A stretch of 64,000 bases of DNA from Cymbidium sinense (taxonomy: Eukaryota; Streptophyta; Magnoliopsida; Asparagales; Orchidaceae). The notes beneath the pieces were generated by a model. That model saw nothing but the letters and a program-made list of their open reading frames with translations, ran no database searches and was not told the origin of the DNA. The stretch covers positions 144,122,488 to 144,186,487 of the forward strand of contig CM038214.1 in the NCBI GenBank assembly GCA_021442155.1, read 5' to 3'. This document shows, piece by piece, positions 22,601 to 34,995 of this stretch (positions are counted from its first letter, which is position 1; the number at the start of each line of letters is the position of its first letter). The position numbers were made by a program, and so were the translations under genes.

Positions 22601-25400
22601 TACCTTACACCTCTAGTTAACAATGGCGTTGTACTCACTTATGCCTTTCTTACTTCATGTGTGTATGTGAAAATTTGGATAAGGAAAACCCTTTCTACTT
22701 AAGAAAAATCATGCATATTCAACTTCTAAATTTTCTTAAATGGATTACTTAGCATGCATCATAAAGTGTGTTAAATACTCTCATTTTCATGTATAGATAT
22801 GCTTAGGGTCCATCCATGTGCATGTTATATATGTTGGGAAAGAAATGAAGTAATGTGTGTTATGTGAATTTTGATTCATTTTATTTAATCTTAAAATGCC
22901 TTTCCTTTTGAATAGGTTTGTTTAGAGTTTATCTAAACTAAAGATTAATTAAAAGATTTAATCAAAACATTCACCTAAATGAAACTAAAATTTGAATCTA
23001 CTTTAGAATTTACTTAGGTTAGGGAAGGAAAGAGAAGTTCTCTTCTCTTCCCTCTTCATAACTTAGTAATTAATTGTAGGATCCACTTAAACCAAATCAA
23101 CATGAAATAAAAAAAAACCCAAAATAACTAAACAACTTAAATGAAACCCTCCTCTTGAACATGTTCTTCACACTTAGAAAATTTAAACCTAAAACCATAG
23201 CTAAGCATACCACAAAAACCTTCAAAGTACACACATTAGCCTAAGTCATAACTTCTAGCCTTAGATTAAGTCGCTGCATAGTTTGATGTTTGTTTTGTTT
23301 TGTGATATATATTTTAGACTATATGTTAGTATGCTCGTAGAATGTGGTAGACGCTCTTAGTCTAACTATTCTTTTTCTACAGGGGATTATGCTTAAGGGG
23401 TACAATCATAAATAAAAATTTAAATGCTTTTTCTTGCAAGTGCTTTTTACCCCTAAGAATAATCCAAAGGCTAGGTGGACTTAGTCACCCATGCGTGGGG
23501 TGAGAAGTCCAATATACATGCTTGGGATTTGTGTGGTGTGTTTTAGCTAACCTTTGTTTTATAGGTGTTAGTTAGATTTCCACTTTTCCTTTTCATGTAA
23601 ATTTGTATAATTAGGATTTTGGAATGATTGTTATGGGGATTAGGATGCGCATTGGTCATAAGATACTATCTTATGCACCATGTGATTCATTGGAGCATCC
23701 ACTTTCCAACCATCCAAAAGAAGCAACCAAAGAAGAAAGAAGAAAAGAAGAAGAAAGAAGAAAAGAAGAAAGAAGAATAAAGCTTCAAGACCATCATAAT
23801 AATGAATTCTTTGCTTAATTGTAATTTAATTCATTTGTAATCTGGTTGTATAAGGGAAGAGCTAAGCTACCCACATTTGATATTTTGGTTTCAGGCAGTG
23901 GTGCGACCACAATCTATTATTCTTTATGTGATTAGCTTTATAAATTGATTGATGATTTGTTTAGCTTTTTGCATTAAGTGGCCTGATTTTCCTAGTTTCT
24001 TCCTTACTTTAAGTATGGTCTGGATGTGGATTAGACTCTCTAGGAAAAAAAAAATCTTTTACCCATCTTAACAACTCAAATAAAAATTAAACAACTTATA
24101 ACCTCACCTAAAGCTTAAAAATCAAGATAAAAGAATTACCAAACCCTTAGCTGGATGAGCATTTCTTTTGTAATATTATGCACAAATGTATCTTATTTCA
24201 CTCTTGATTGGAGGGCTTCCACCTTTTCCAGAGAAAATCGGCTTAACCTTTGACAGCCATGATGGAAACTCAACTCCTACCTTCTCACTGATTTTAGCCA
24301 ATAAGCTTCTTTCTCACGCATTAGTCATACGAATCCTATGAGCATGAGTCAAAATAATTTTCCAAAATGAAAATAAAATGAAATTTGAAATTGATTAGAT
24401 TTAGGTCATTTGAAGCATGTCCCTTTACATGACCTAGTGTCTTTAGGGAGTGAGTTTAAGGGCTTAGTCTCTTTCTAATAAATACCTAGCTATCTTGCAT
24501 AAGATAAAGACATGACTACATATATTTAAAATCATAGGAGGAGTTAGTTGCCACCCCTGTGTAATTCCAAGCTATCGGGTGATTTGTCCTCTTGTGGAGG
24601 CAAACAAATTACCCATTTTTGCTTTAGATTTAGGTTGTGCTTCCAGTCCTCGCTGAAGCTCCATAGATTTAGGTTCTGAGGTTGCTTCTCCCCTTTGTGG
24701 GCCATAAGCATAATTCCTCACATCTTAGGCATTTCCTTAATCTTATGTTAAGGAATCTTAAGTCCTAAAATTCTAATGAAAAATGCAACTCAAACAAACT
24801 AAATCAATTTCAAAAATGTAAAGCCCAACTATAGAATAGTTTGAGATGCTCCAGGTTTCCTAGCATCATGAGCATCTCCTACTTATCTCCCATTTTGGCT
24901 TCAATAATAACTCACTCTTTTGATCAATCCCATTTGATCTTCAAACACAAACCAATTGATTGATAGTTCTTTCCTATTGAAATCTTCAAAGACAAAAATT
25001 ATTTACCCTAATCGAGAGTTTTTCTAAAGGAACCCATCCCTTAGGATGTAATTAACTATGGGGGCTTGCCCTTGTAAGAAACTTTACGAACCCAGTTTAA
25101 ACTAAACCCTACTTTACTTATCCATATAAAGTAGGGGAATAATCTCTGGTACATATGCAGACCCATTATCCTTAGGAGTCCTTATTGAGGTGATTAGGTC
25201 CCTTAAAGGGTCGTGACTTCTATCTTTCGAGATAGTACCCTATTGCTTGATGACATACTCGATCACATGAATAAGTACATCTGAGGATCTGCGTGGCATC
25301 GTAAAAAGATGAATTTCTATAAGGGTCTTGTCCTCTTTCATTTCTCACCAATAGATTTGAAAGGTGACTCCTGATTCCTTCATAGGAATTTTTCTCCACA

Positions 25401-28400
25401 GTACATTAAGGAAATCAAAATCCCACTCACATGTGTGAGAGGGGTTATGAAAGTACTTAAATTAAACCCTTTAGTTTAATTAATCATTAATCATGAGTCA
25501 ATTACATTAGGTAACTTTCTTTCCTAGGTGCATTGGTGATTTAAATTTCTTGTGTGGTTTTATGTCATATCATTGGCTCATAAGTATTTGATTAAGTATG
25601 CTAAGGTTGTATAGGTAAGAGATAATTAACACACTTAATTCATACCTTAACCTAAATAACATATAAAAAATCATCTAATAATCCTCAGAATAAATTAAAT
25701 CAATAAATGTATGTGGGAATGGGTTAGGAGCAGCAAACTCACCTCACACTTCTCAAATTAAATCAAACTCAAAACAAAATCAAACCTTCCTTAAAAATAA
25801 CTTGATTTTCTTTAAACTTTTTTTATTTCATAAGGTTGTCTTTAGGAATTAATTAGGGTGAATATGTTTACATGCCCTCATCACTTTAGTTCTTTCCTAA
25901 CATGCTAAATGTGTATGTCATATGAATTTCATGCATTCATATTTTTCTAAAATCAAATTAAAATTGAGATGTTTTATTTATGTCAAATTGCATATTTTGG
26001 CTAAAGTAAAAATATGAATTGCTATTATCACTAATAAATCCAAAACTACTTTCAAAATCTATAAATCAAACATCCAAACTGAAAGTGTGCTACTTATAAT
26101 TATTTTAAGCTTGCATTTGGATATAAATATAAAGATGTGCATAATGTACTTTTCTTTCTCTTTTCTTTTAGCATAGTTTTGAATAGATTTGGCAAAAGTG
26201 TATAGTTCACTTGAAAAGAACCTAACACTTGCCTAACTCCAATCCTATTCATTTCTATGCTATTAATTAAAGAAGGATATCCATACTTTCACATATAAAT
26301 TGCATAAACAAATCAAATAAATAAATACAAACTTTGCATCTTTCATTTCCATTCATTTCTTTTGTACATATGCTTGTATTTAAGGAAAGTGGTATATTAG
26401 TCTGAAAACCCCAGGGAGGCTTTAAGTAGCTCTAAGTAGGTCTTGTACCTTCCACCCTTGGTGCTAATAATGGAATCATACTCACTTATGCCTTTCATAC
26501 CTACATGTGTGCATGTGAAAATGGTGAAGAAAGCTTATTTTCTACTTAATAAAAATCATGTATCATAAAGCATTCAAATTTTCTTAAGTAACTCACTTAG
26601 CATTCATCATAAAGTGTGTTAAACATTTTTATTTTATGTATATACATAGGATTCATTCATATGCATGTTATAAATGTTGGGAAAGAAATGAAGTGATGTG
26701 TATTTTTTGATATTAATTCACTTTACTTAATCTTAAGATGTATTTATTTTTTAATAGGTTTGTTTAGAGTTGATCTAAACTTAGGATTAATTAAAACACA
26801 TAATAAAACATTCACTAAATAAAATCAAACATGAATCTACTTTAGAAGTTACTTGGGAAGGAAAGAGAAGTTCTCTCTCTTTCCCTCTCTTTACAACCTT
26901 TAGTAATTAAGTAAGTTCACCTAAACCAAACAAAAATCATTAAATAAAAATCAATCCAAATCAACTAAACACTTAAATGAAACCACCCATCTAAGTGGAA
27001 CATCTTCACACTTAAAATCCAAACCTTAAAGCCATAGCTAAGCATACCACACAAACCTTCTAAAGCACACACCTTATACTAAGTCACCACTTCTAGCTTT
27101 AGGTTAGGGCGTTGCATGGTTTGATGTTTGCTTTTGTTATGTGATGTTTTATTTTAGTCTAGATGTTAGGGTGAATGTGTAGAATGAATGGTAGGATGAT
27201 TTAGTCTAATCATTATTTTTTGCAGGGGATTGTGCTAAATGGGCATTGTGTGCTTATACCCCAAGCATAATCCAATAGGATAGGTGGACTTGGTTACCCA
27301 TGTGTGGGTGCTAAGTCCAATATACATGTTTGGGATTTTTATGGTTTATTTATCTAATCTCTATTTTGTAGTAGTTAGATTTACTTTTCCTTTTCATGTA
27401 TTTTTTTACAATTATGATTTTGGAATGATTATTATGGGGGATTTGGATGAGCATTAGTCATAAGATCTCATCTTATGTGCCATGTGAAGCCTTTGGAACA
27501 TCCACATTCCAACCATCTAAAGGAAGGAACCAAAGAAGAAAGAAGAAAGAAGGAACCAAAAGAAGATTAAGAAAGAAGAAAAAGAAAATGAAGAATGAAG
27601 ACCCCCATAACATGAATTCCTTACTTGATTGTAAATTAATTCATTTATAATCTGGGTTGTATAAGTCCATAGCTCAGCTACCTAATTTGTTTTTTTTGGG
27701 GTTTGTGCAGTAGTGCCCAACCACAAATGGCCTTTTATTCTTTTGCATTAGTTTTATATAATGTTTGATGTTTTGTTTAGCTTGTGCATTAAGATGGCAT
27801 GTTTTCTAGTTTCTTCCTTGCTTGATGTATGGCCTGGATGATGATTAGGCTCTTAGAGAAAAATAAATCTTCTACCAAATTAAACAACTCAAATTTAAAA
27901 TAAACAACTCATAAGCTCATTTAAAGCCTAAGTTAAAAATGAAGATAAAGAATTAGCAACCCCTTAGCTGGATGAGTATTTCTTTTATAACATCATGCAT
28001 AAAAGTATATTATTTCACTCTTGATTGGAGGGCTTCCACCTTTGCCAGAGAACTTGTCATGACCTGTGAGAGCCATGGTAGAAACACACCTCCCCCTTCT
28101 CGCTGATTTTGTCCCATAATCTCACTTCTCATGCATTAGGCATATGAATCCTATAAGCCTAAGTCAGATGATTGTCCAAAAATAAAAATAAAATGTAATA
28201 TGATTTTCATTAGATCTAGGTCATTTTCATGCCCTTACATGATCTAGTCTCTAGGGAGTGAGTTTAAGGACTTAGTCTCATTCTAAATAAATACCTAGCT
28301 ATCTTGCATAAAGCATATGACTTGCCTACATGAATTTAAAATCATAGGAGAAGTTAGTGCCACCAAGGTGGTTGTAAGTCCAAGCTGGGTGGTTTACTCT

Positions 28401-29193
28401 CTTGTGAAGGTAAACCAAATACCCATTTTTTCTTTAGATTTAGGTCATGCTTTGGGCCCTCTCCAAAGCTCCCTAGATTTAGGTTCAGAGGTTGCTACTT
28501 CCCTTTGCGGGTCACGAGTATAAAGCCTCACCTCTTAGGCATTTGCATAACCTTGTATTATGGAATTGTAAGCCATAAAATTTTAATAAAATATCAACTC
28601 AAACAAATTAATTCAATTTCAAAAATGTAAAGCCCAACCATAGGATAGTTTGAGATGCTTGCTAGTTTCAAAGCAGCATCTCCTACTTATCTTCCTTCGA
28701 CTTCAATAATAACTCTCTCTCTTTGATCAATCCTATTTGATCTTCTAAAATAAACTAAATGATTGATAGTCCTACCTATTGAAATCTTTGGAGACAATGA
28801 TTATTTACCTTAATCAAGAGTATTCTGAAGAAATCCCCTTTCTTAGGATTTAATTAACTATGGGGGCTTGCCCTTGAAGGGAACTTAACAAACCCAGTTT
28901 AAAATAAACCCTGCTTTACTTTTCCATGTAAAGTAGGGGAAGAATCTCTAGTACATACACAGACCCATTGTCCTTAGGAGTCCTTATTCAGGTGATTAAG
29001 TCTATTGTAGGATGGTGCCTTCTATCTTTCAAGATAGTACACCTCTCTTCAATGTCATACCTGGTCACCCTAATAAGAACATCTATGGATCTATGTGGTC
29101 TAAATGAAAAAAGAAGTATATTTATACCATCATTTTATCCACATAGATTGAAGATGAAAGTATACCTCTTAGAAATAAAAATATTTCACCATA
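25401..29193 (+). mobile_element. Element B, 5' LTR (3' part only)
   Basis: The sequence starts abruptly at the position matching about 1230 in the 5' LTR and about 21600 in the 3' LTR of A. It then follows the LTR to its end at 29193, immediately before the spacer and primer-binding site of B. It is clearly more diverged (roughly 80% by eye) from the A LTRs than those are from each other. The abrupt start directly after the A 3' LTR end fits insertion of A into this LTR, in which case the missing first part lies left of the window. It holds the purine tract at about 27530-27600 and TATAAG at 27660, and no gene. Confidence 0.75.
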
Positions 29194-29201
29194 GATTTTT
29201 C

Positions 29202-29219
29202 TGGCGACTCCACTAGGGA
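29202..29219 (+). other. Primer-binding site of element B
   Basis: TGGCGACTCCACTAGGGA lies eight bases after the LTR end (spacer GATTTTTC). TGGCGACTCC... is a primer-binding site form used by many plant Ty3/gypsy elements of the Tat group; I recall it as complementary to a tRNA-Arg 3' end. The site fixes the LTR boundary and the orientation of B. Confidence 0.75.
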
Positions 29220-31472
29220 TGGTTCCTCTCCCCATCTATGGTAAATGATCATTGTCTCCAAGTATTGATAGTGGGTTTGCACTTTTGTATGAATCCAAGA
29301 CTATCTTTTTTTCCATTGGCACTTAGCTTATTTCATCCTTAAGTTAAGTTAGCCAACATCTTTAGGTTTTAGGACCTCACCCCGTGTTGGTCTTAAAACC
29401 CCTGCTGAGTTCTCCAATGGGTAAAAATAAAAATCTAATAAAAAGAAAATATTTAAATACTTCTTCCTTACCATTTTTATGGTAAGGAAAGGTTCATTCT
29501 AAAATAATAAAGACAAAATAAATACTTCATAAAAATCTTGCTTTTCAAAAAGCACTCTTTCAGAAATGCACATAATAAAATGTTTTGCACAAAATTTTTC
29601 TAAATCACCTTCATTTAACAATCTTCATGATTGTTATATGTATGATCATCATTACAAAAATAAAACATTTTCTGAAAGCACAAATGAGCTTCTTCATTCA
29701 ATTCATTTTGGTAAAGACCTCATTTTCAAAAATGAAATTTCAACAATCATGTTTTCAAAAGCACAAAATTTGAAGATGGGTTTATCCATTCAATACATTC
29801 AAATGTGTTGAATGGATGTTACATCTTCAAACAAAAAAATTATTACAACTTTGAAATGCCATTCAACACATTCCACATGTGTTAAGATAGAATTTTCACC
29901 TTTCCAAACAAAATCAAAATAAATTTTTAATAGCACATATGAATCCTCTCCATTCAATATACCCACATTTATTGAATGGATGTTTCATTTTCAAACAAAA
30001 TCAAAAATAAATTTTCCAAAAGCACATATGAACCTCTCCATTCAATATACCTACATTTATTGAATGGATGTTTCATTTTCAAACAAAATCAAAAATAAAT
30101 TTTCCAAAAGCATATATGAACATCTCCATTCAATATACCCAAATTTATTGAATGAAGATTTCATTTCTAAATAAAATGACATTATTTTAAAATCCTGCTT
30201 AACATATTCCATATATGATTAAGTTGAGATTTCCTCTTCAAAATTGATTTCCATCTCACATACCCAAATTTGTTAAATGGAAATCTCTCTTTCAAAATCA
30301 ATAAAACAAAAAATTTTGCAAAACACATTTGGAACTTCATTCTAGCATACCATATTTGCTAAAGTGAAGTATCCCTTTTTCAAAACAAAAATTTGAAATG
30401 CACCTTTGAATTTCATTTAGCATACTCAAATTTGCTAAGTGAAATCTCCATTTCACAAAAAAAATTTCAAAACACATTTGGAACTTCATTTTGGTATACT
30501 ATATTTACTTAAGTGAAGTCTCCTTTTCAAAATCAAAATCTTCAAAAGAAACACATTAGATTTTCTTAGCATACCTAAATTTTCTAAGAATCCTATTTTC
30601 CAAATCAAAAATCAAAAGAAACACATTAGGTTTTTCTTAGCATACCCAAGTTAGCTAAGGATCCTACCTTTCAAATTAAAACCAAAAGAAACACATTAGG
30701 ACTTTCTTTAGCATACCTAAATCTATTAAGGATCCTTTTTTTTAAATAAAATAAAAATTAAAAGAAACACATTAGGATTCCCTTAGCATACTCAAATTTG
30801 CTACTTATTTTCAAAAATCAAATCAAAATAAAAAGAAACACATTAGGATTTTCTTATCATACTCAAATTTGATAAGAATCCTATTTTCAAAAAATTTCAA
30901 AACAAAATACACTTAGATCCCTCTTTTTTAGCATACCCAAATTTGCTAAATAAGGATTCCATTTTTAAATCGCAAAATGATTCACAAACCAAATCAAACA
31001 AAGAAAGAAAAAGAAATAATTATTTTCAAACACCTTACTTAGCATACTCAAATTTGCTAAGTGAACAAATTCCAAATATCACAAATCCAAAACAAAAGCA
31101 AAGTGACCATTTACTTTAACATACTCAAATTTGTTAAATGAAGGGTCTCCAAATCAAAAAAAAACCATCAAAATTCAAATATGAACCTATGGAAGCATCT
31201 CTTCAAAAATATTTGAAGCCATTCTCAACGTACCCAAACTTGTTGAAAATGGGTTCTACATCTTAAATTCCTCTTTCCAATCAAACTTTAAAATCTATTC
31301 TAAATCCATTTGAGCCTGACTTAACACTTTCAAGATGTTGAGTGTGGGTTCAATTTCTAAAATTTGAATTCAAAATCAACAGAAATATGATTCAAGTTTA
31401 TTTTCAACATTGCAGACTCTCATTTAGCGACAATTTTAGTTTCAATGCAGTTTCAGTTTTTAGTTGATAGAA
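29220..31472 (+). mobile_element. Element B leader
   Basis: A gene-less leader of 2.25 kb, the same length as in A, from the primer-binding site to the gag start. The first 300 bases align with A 5011-5300. The rest is the hairpin array listed separately. The final 100 bases (31375-31472) show nothing recognisable. Confidence 0.7.
29784..31350 (+). repeat. Tandem array of covarying hairpins in the element B leader
   Basis: The array is homologous to that of A but the individual stems differ. Examples: arms 29784-29797 (ATCCATTCAATACA) and 29804-29817; arms 29949-29959 (TCCATTCAATA) and 29970-29980; arms 30844-30859 and 30870-30883, which carry ATCA/TGAT where A unit 6637-6676 has AGCA/TGCT with the same TT bulge. 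Three units at 29949, 30037 and 30125 are spaced exactly 88 bp and are nearly identical, showing recent tandem growth. The loops keep the TAYYYAAATT form. Confidence 0.8.
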
Positions 31473-34400
31473 TTGGCAGCACCCAAGTATGTGTTTACCT
31501 TTCCCCATAGGATAGACTTGGCCCTAGTTTAGCGCCTTTAATTACCACCCACATTCATTTTGGATGAAGTTTTGAGGGGCAAGGATTAACTGAGGGCACT
31601 CCCTCATGTTAGTAGAGCACAGTGACCGTGAAGAAGCGATCATTGATGATATGCCTTGAACTGATTTTCCCTCACCAAGAGAAAGGCAATGGTGGTTCCT
31701 CAGCCCAATCGATTGTCTAGACAGCCAGCAGTGTGCCTATTTCCTGCTATCCCAAGGAGGGCTAGCACCCACTCATTAGCACCCTGGGTAAGGCATCCCG
31801 TGGGATTATCTCCCGCCTTTGAGATTGGGTCTAGCTCTTACTCCACTCACCCTACCAGAATCGAGAGAAACAAAATCGCATGATAAAGTAGTACCATACC
31901 CATACAAAAGAGTTGAAGGTAGCTACAGACGTTGAGGAGTTTCCACTTTGATTTCCTTATAGTGAACCCATTCCATCCTCTCTCTAGGTCTGATAGAGAG
32001 GATGCCAGGAGGATCTTCACCTCCACCAGCAGTTAGATTTTAGCCCCTAGTCAGTCAGGGTAGGAGGTCATTTGCTGGCCTCCGTTCAATTCTATGCTAG
32101 GTTGGTTGAGCCTATGGACGATCTAAGTCTGGGGCTCAATTTTACTTGAGATATGTTATTCCCCATAGCATGGGGAAGCATCTTCAATAGGAGTGGGCCA
32201 GTGAGGCCTACACTTTAGTTCAAATCACTAGCTGGGAGAGGCAGAGGTTTAGTCGGTGCCTCGCACTCATTGATTTTCTTGATCGATGCTACCCGGTGAT
32301 CATATGACAATATTCTGCTCACAAGGACTACCCATCATAGGAGGAGGCCCTTTTTTTTATAGAGTCAGTGGTGTCTCCACCACACCACTCTGCTCCCCAT
32401 CTACCATCTCCATTTCATGTTTCAACATCTCCAGTTCTACCAAAGGCCATGAAGGCCACATATGGGGAGAAGAGGACACTGGTGATCGCTATGGCCAAGG
32501 ATCCCATTCCTCTACATTGCCTACCGTGGCGGTGAGCTCTCTCCCCTTTGCCCCAGGTTGTGTGAAGGAATGGTGACCCCGAAGCATAGTGGTCATCCTT
32601 TCTCCAACACCACCAATATAGAGGACATAGAGATGGTTGTAGTAATTGGAGAGGGAGAAGATGATAGCCCAGTTGCACCCATGATGGTAGAGCCTCCAAG
32701 GAGTGTCGCCCCATACAAAGTCAGCAATAGTCAGGAGTGCATTTTTTCCAGTGAGTACAATCCTCATAAGGTTGATTCTTCACCGTTAGGGGAGGTCCGG
32801 TGCCTCTCAGTACATGATAGTGATCACTTCAGTCAGCCAAAGTCATTTATGCCTATTTAGATTGATCGTTCTCTAGAGGATATAGTAGCACATTATCTCA
32901 TGATAAAGAAAAAAATTTTAGGATATGACTGGTCTGATGAGGAGAAGATCAACTTTAATCCCAACGAAGATAATTTATTGGGAGACTCAGTAGGGGTTTG
33001 CATGGTAGAGGATCCCCTTCTTAGAGAGCAAAAGGCTATGGAAGGTAGGTTGAGCAGAAGACATAACCCACTGACCCAACACCTCCTAGCATAAATAAAG
33101 AAGGATGAAAAGATAGATGGGATGGAAACGAGGCTCAAAGATCTTAGCGAATCTTAGCTGTAATCAAGCCCCGACAGCCATCCTACCATGGTTAAGACTA
33201 GTCGCCGAGTTGGTGCATGGGGAGAGCGGACCTTACCTCTAGTAGAGCAAGGTAACACCAACATGTATAGGAAGGTAGTGGACAATACCTCTATACAAGA
33301 AAAAGATATCAAGTCCATGGTTAAGTATCAGGTGAAGGAAGCATTGGCTTAAGCCCAAGGAGATTATCGCCCAAAGGGTAGACCCTACCTAGAGAATTTG
33401 ATGCAATCCAATATCCTGGGGGTTTCACCACCTTCCTTCAAGAGTTTTGATGGTAGTGGAAACCCAAGACAACACATCACACATTTTAGAGATACTTATT
33501 GCAATGTTAGTGGTAGTGACACTTTATTATTTTGTCTCTTTATCGAGCTTAACTTATAGCAATTGATGGTATCTGAACTTTCCAATAGTTCAAGAAGATA
33601 CTTTGAGTTAGAGAAACTCTTTATCAAGAGGTTTGCTAGAGCTCAGTAAAGATTCATTATTGGCAATCTCGTTGTAGCATAACAACACCTAGGTGAGTCC
33701 CTTGACTACATTCTCAAATGGCATAAGTTGAGTATGAAATGTGAGCCACAACTCAACAACATGCCCTTAAGATTCTTCTAAAGAATATCCATAGCCTAGT
33801 CTCCTTCATGCTTAAGGGCTTCACCATCCAACCTTTTGAGAAGTTAATCAACAAGGCGGATAATCTACAAGGAGAGACCAAACAGTTACCTTTTCAAGAC
33901 CAGTTGCCCAAGTCAACACTGCAAAAGTTATATGAGAAGAAGCTGGGAACAGTGATAGCGGTCGACAAGGGGAAGCAACTAGCTAGAGTTCAGTCCAAGA
34001 GACCACGACCTCAGCAGCCTTCGCTTCCACCTTCTCTACCACCATTGAGGTAGCCCTACTGGATGCCACAGCAGCCTCCATGGCCTACATCGCCTCCTCC
34101 TCAGCCATATCATCAGCAGTAGTGGTACACATAACCACTTCCAGGTAGCAATGGTCCACTTACTCTTTTGGATAAACTTAATAAGCCTTATTCATTTAAG
34201 AGGGAGGTAATCAGGAAGATCTTTAAGAATCTCTTAAAAAAGCCTAATTTTTAGCTACCCAAACCTAGGAGACCAGAGGAAGTGGGCAAAATCCATGATC
34301 CTAACTTTTGTGCCTATCACCATATACTAGGTCATGTTTTGGAAGATTGCATCACATTCAAAGATTGGCTTGAACATAGCTTCAAGACTGGTGCTATTGT

Positions 34401-34850
34401 TATCCCGAAGGAATACCTTATAGAACAACCATCCAGATCCATTAGGGTAATCCTTGGGATACTTACGATCCTTCCAAAATTGAAGAAAGTTGGGATATCT
34501 CCTTATCCAAAACCTCTAAAAAGATTATTCTAAAAATCAAGAAACTTTCCTTGTAAGTGCTTACGACTCAAACCTCCAACATCAAGGAAGGTTTGTAAGT
34601 TTCAATGCCAACTCAAGGAAGGCGAGGAATAGAGCGACATGTGCCGGCCAGATAGCAGTGCAACCTTGACCACCAGTCCATCATTTGCAACTACCACATC
34701 AGTGACTTCCTCTACTTCAGCTAGCTATTCTTCTTCTACTAGTAGAACTCTTGTATCAGCGGATAAGGGCATCAAATCCCTTACCCCACTTACTTTACTT
34801 AATTTCACTTTGTACCTCCTATAAAATCCAAGATATTAAAGAATAAAGCT
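31473..34850 (+). pseudogene. gag: Element B gag, broken
   Basis: The start aligns with the A gag start, but the initiator is TTG (31473-31475), followed by AAPKYVFTFPHRIDLAL. A conserved acidic stretch, ILGYDWSDEEKINFNPNEDNLLGDSVGVCMV, lies at about 32920-33010. The capsid core (PPSFKSFDGSGN, then FIKRFARAQ) lies at about 33430-33650. The segment after it, LKGFTIQPFEKLINKADNLQGETKQLPF, is open at 33808-34053. The zinc-knuckle-like motif CAYHHILGHVLEDC at about 34311-34352 is complete here, unlike in A. A Ser/Thr-rich tail (34639-34824) follows. Stops and frameshifts are frequent. Confidence 0.8.
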
Positions 34851-34969
34851 AGCTTGAATTACATCTATGTCACTTCTGATGGGTTGTCGCTTTCGAATGA
34901 TAACTCTTCAAGTCAAAATAACTTTAATAATTCTAATCTTCCTTTAGATTAGTCAAATCTTCTTCTTTC

Positions 34970-34995
34970 TAATTGAGTCAAAGGTGATGAAAAGC
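34970..34995 (+). other. Deletion junction: protease lost from element B
   Basis: Sequence matching A up to about 10702 is joined near 34982 to sequence matching A from about 11573 (GGTGATGAAAAGCCATTTTA). Roughly 870 bases, which in A encode the linker and the whole aspartic protease, are absent. The antisense C element still has them, so the loss is specific to B. Confidence 0.75.

Larger units (their letters stand above)
18171..25400 (+). mobile_element. Element A, 3' LTR (about 7.2 kb)
   Basis: The part from 20352 on pairs with the window's first 5 kb. The first 2.2 kb is shared with B (from 44723) and with the + strand segment at 50048. The start at TG 18171 is provisional: B and A share sequence on both sides of it, but the third copy begins there. 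The end at CTCCACA (25400) matches the 5' LTR end, after which sequence of another LTR begins abruptly at 25401. At this size it exceeds most plant LTRs and is comparable to the longest known in Ogre-like elements. It contains the 18400 microrepeat, the TTGACC palindrome zone, a purine tract (23720-23780) and TATAAG at 23849. No gene is seen in it. Confidence 0.75.

Noticed and set aside
32286..32860. Overlapping open frames on both strands around 32286-32860
   Set aside because: They lie within the decayed gag of B; none matches the gag frame of the other copies over its full length, and the minus-strand ones are shadows.
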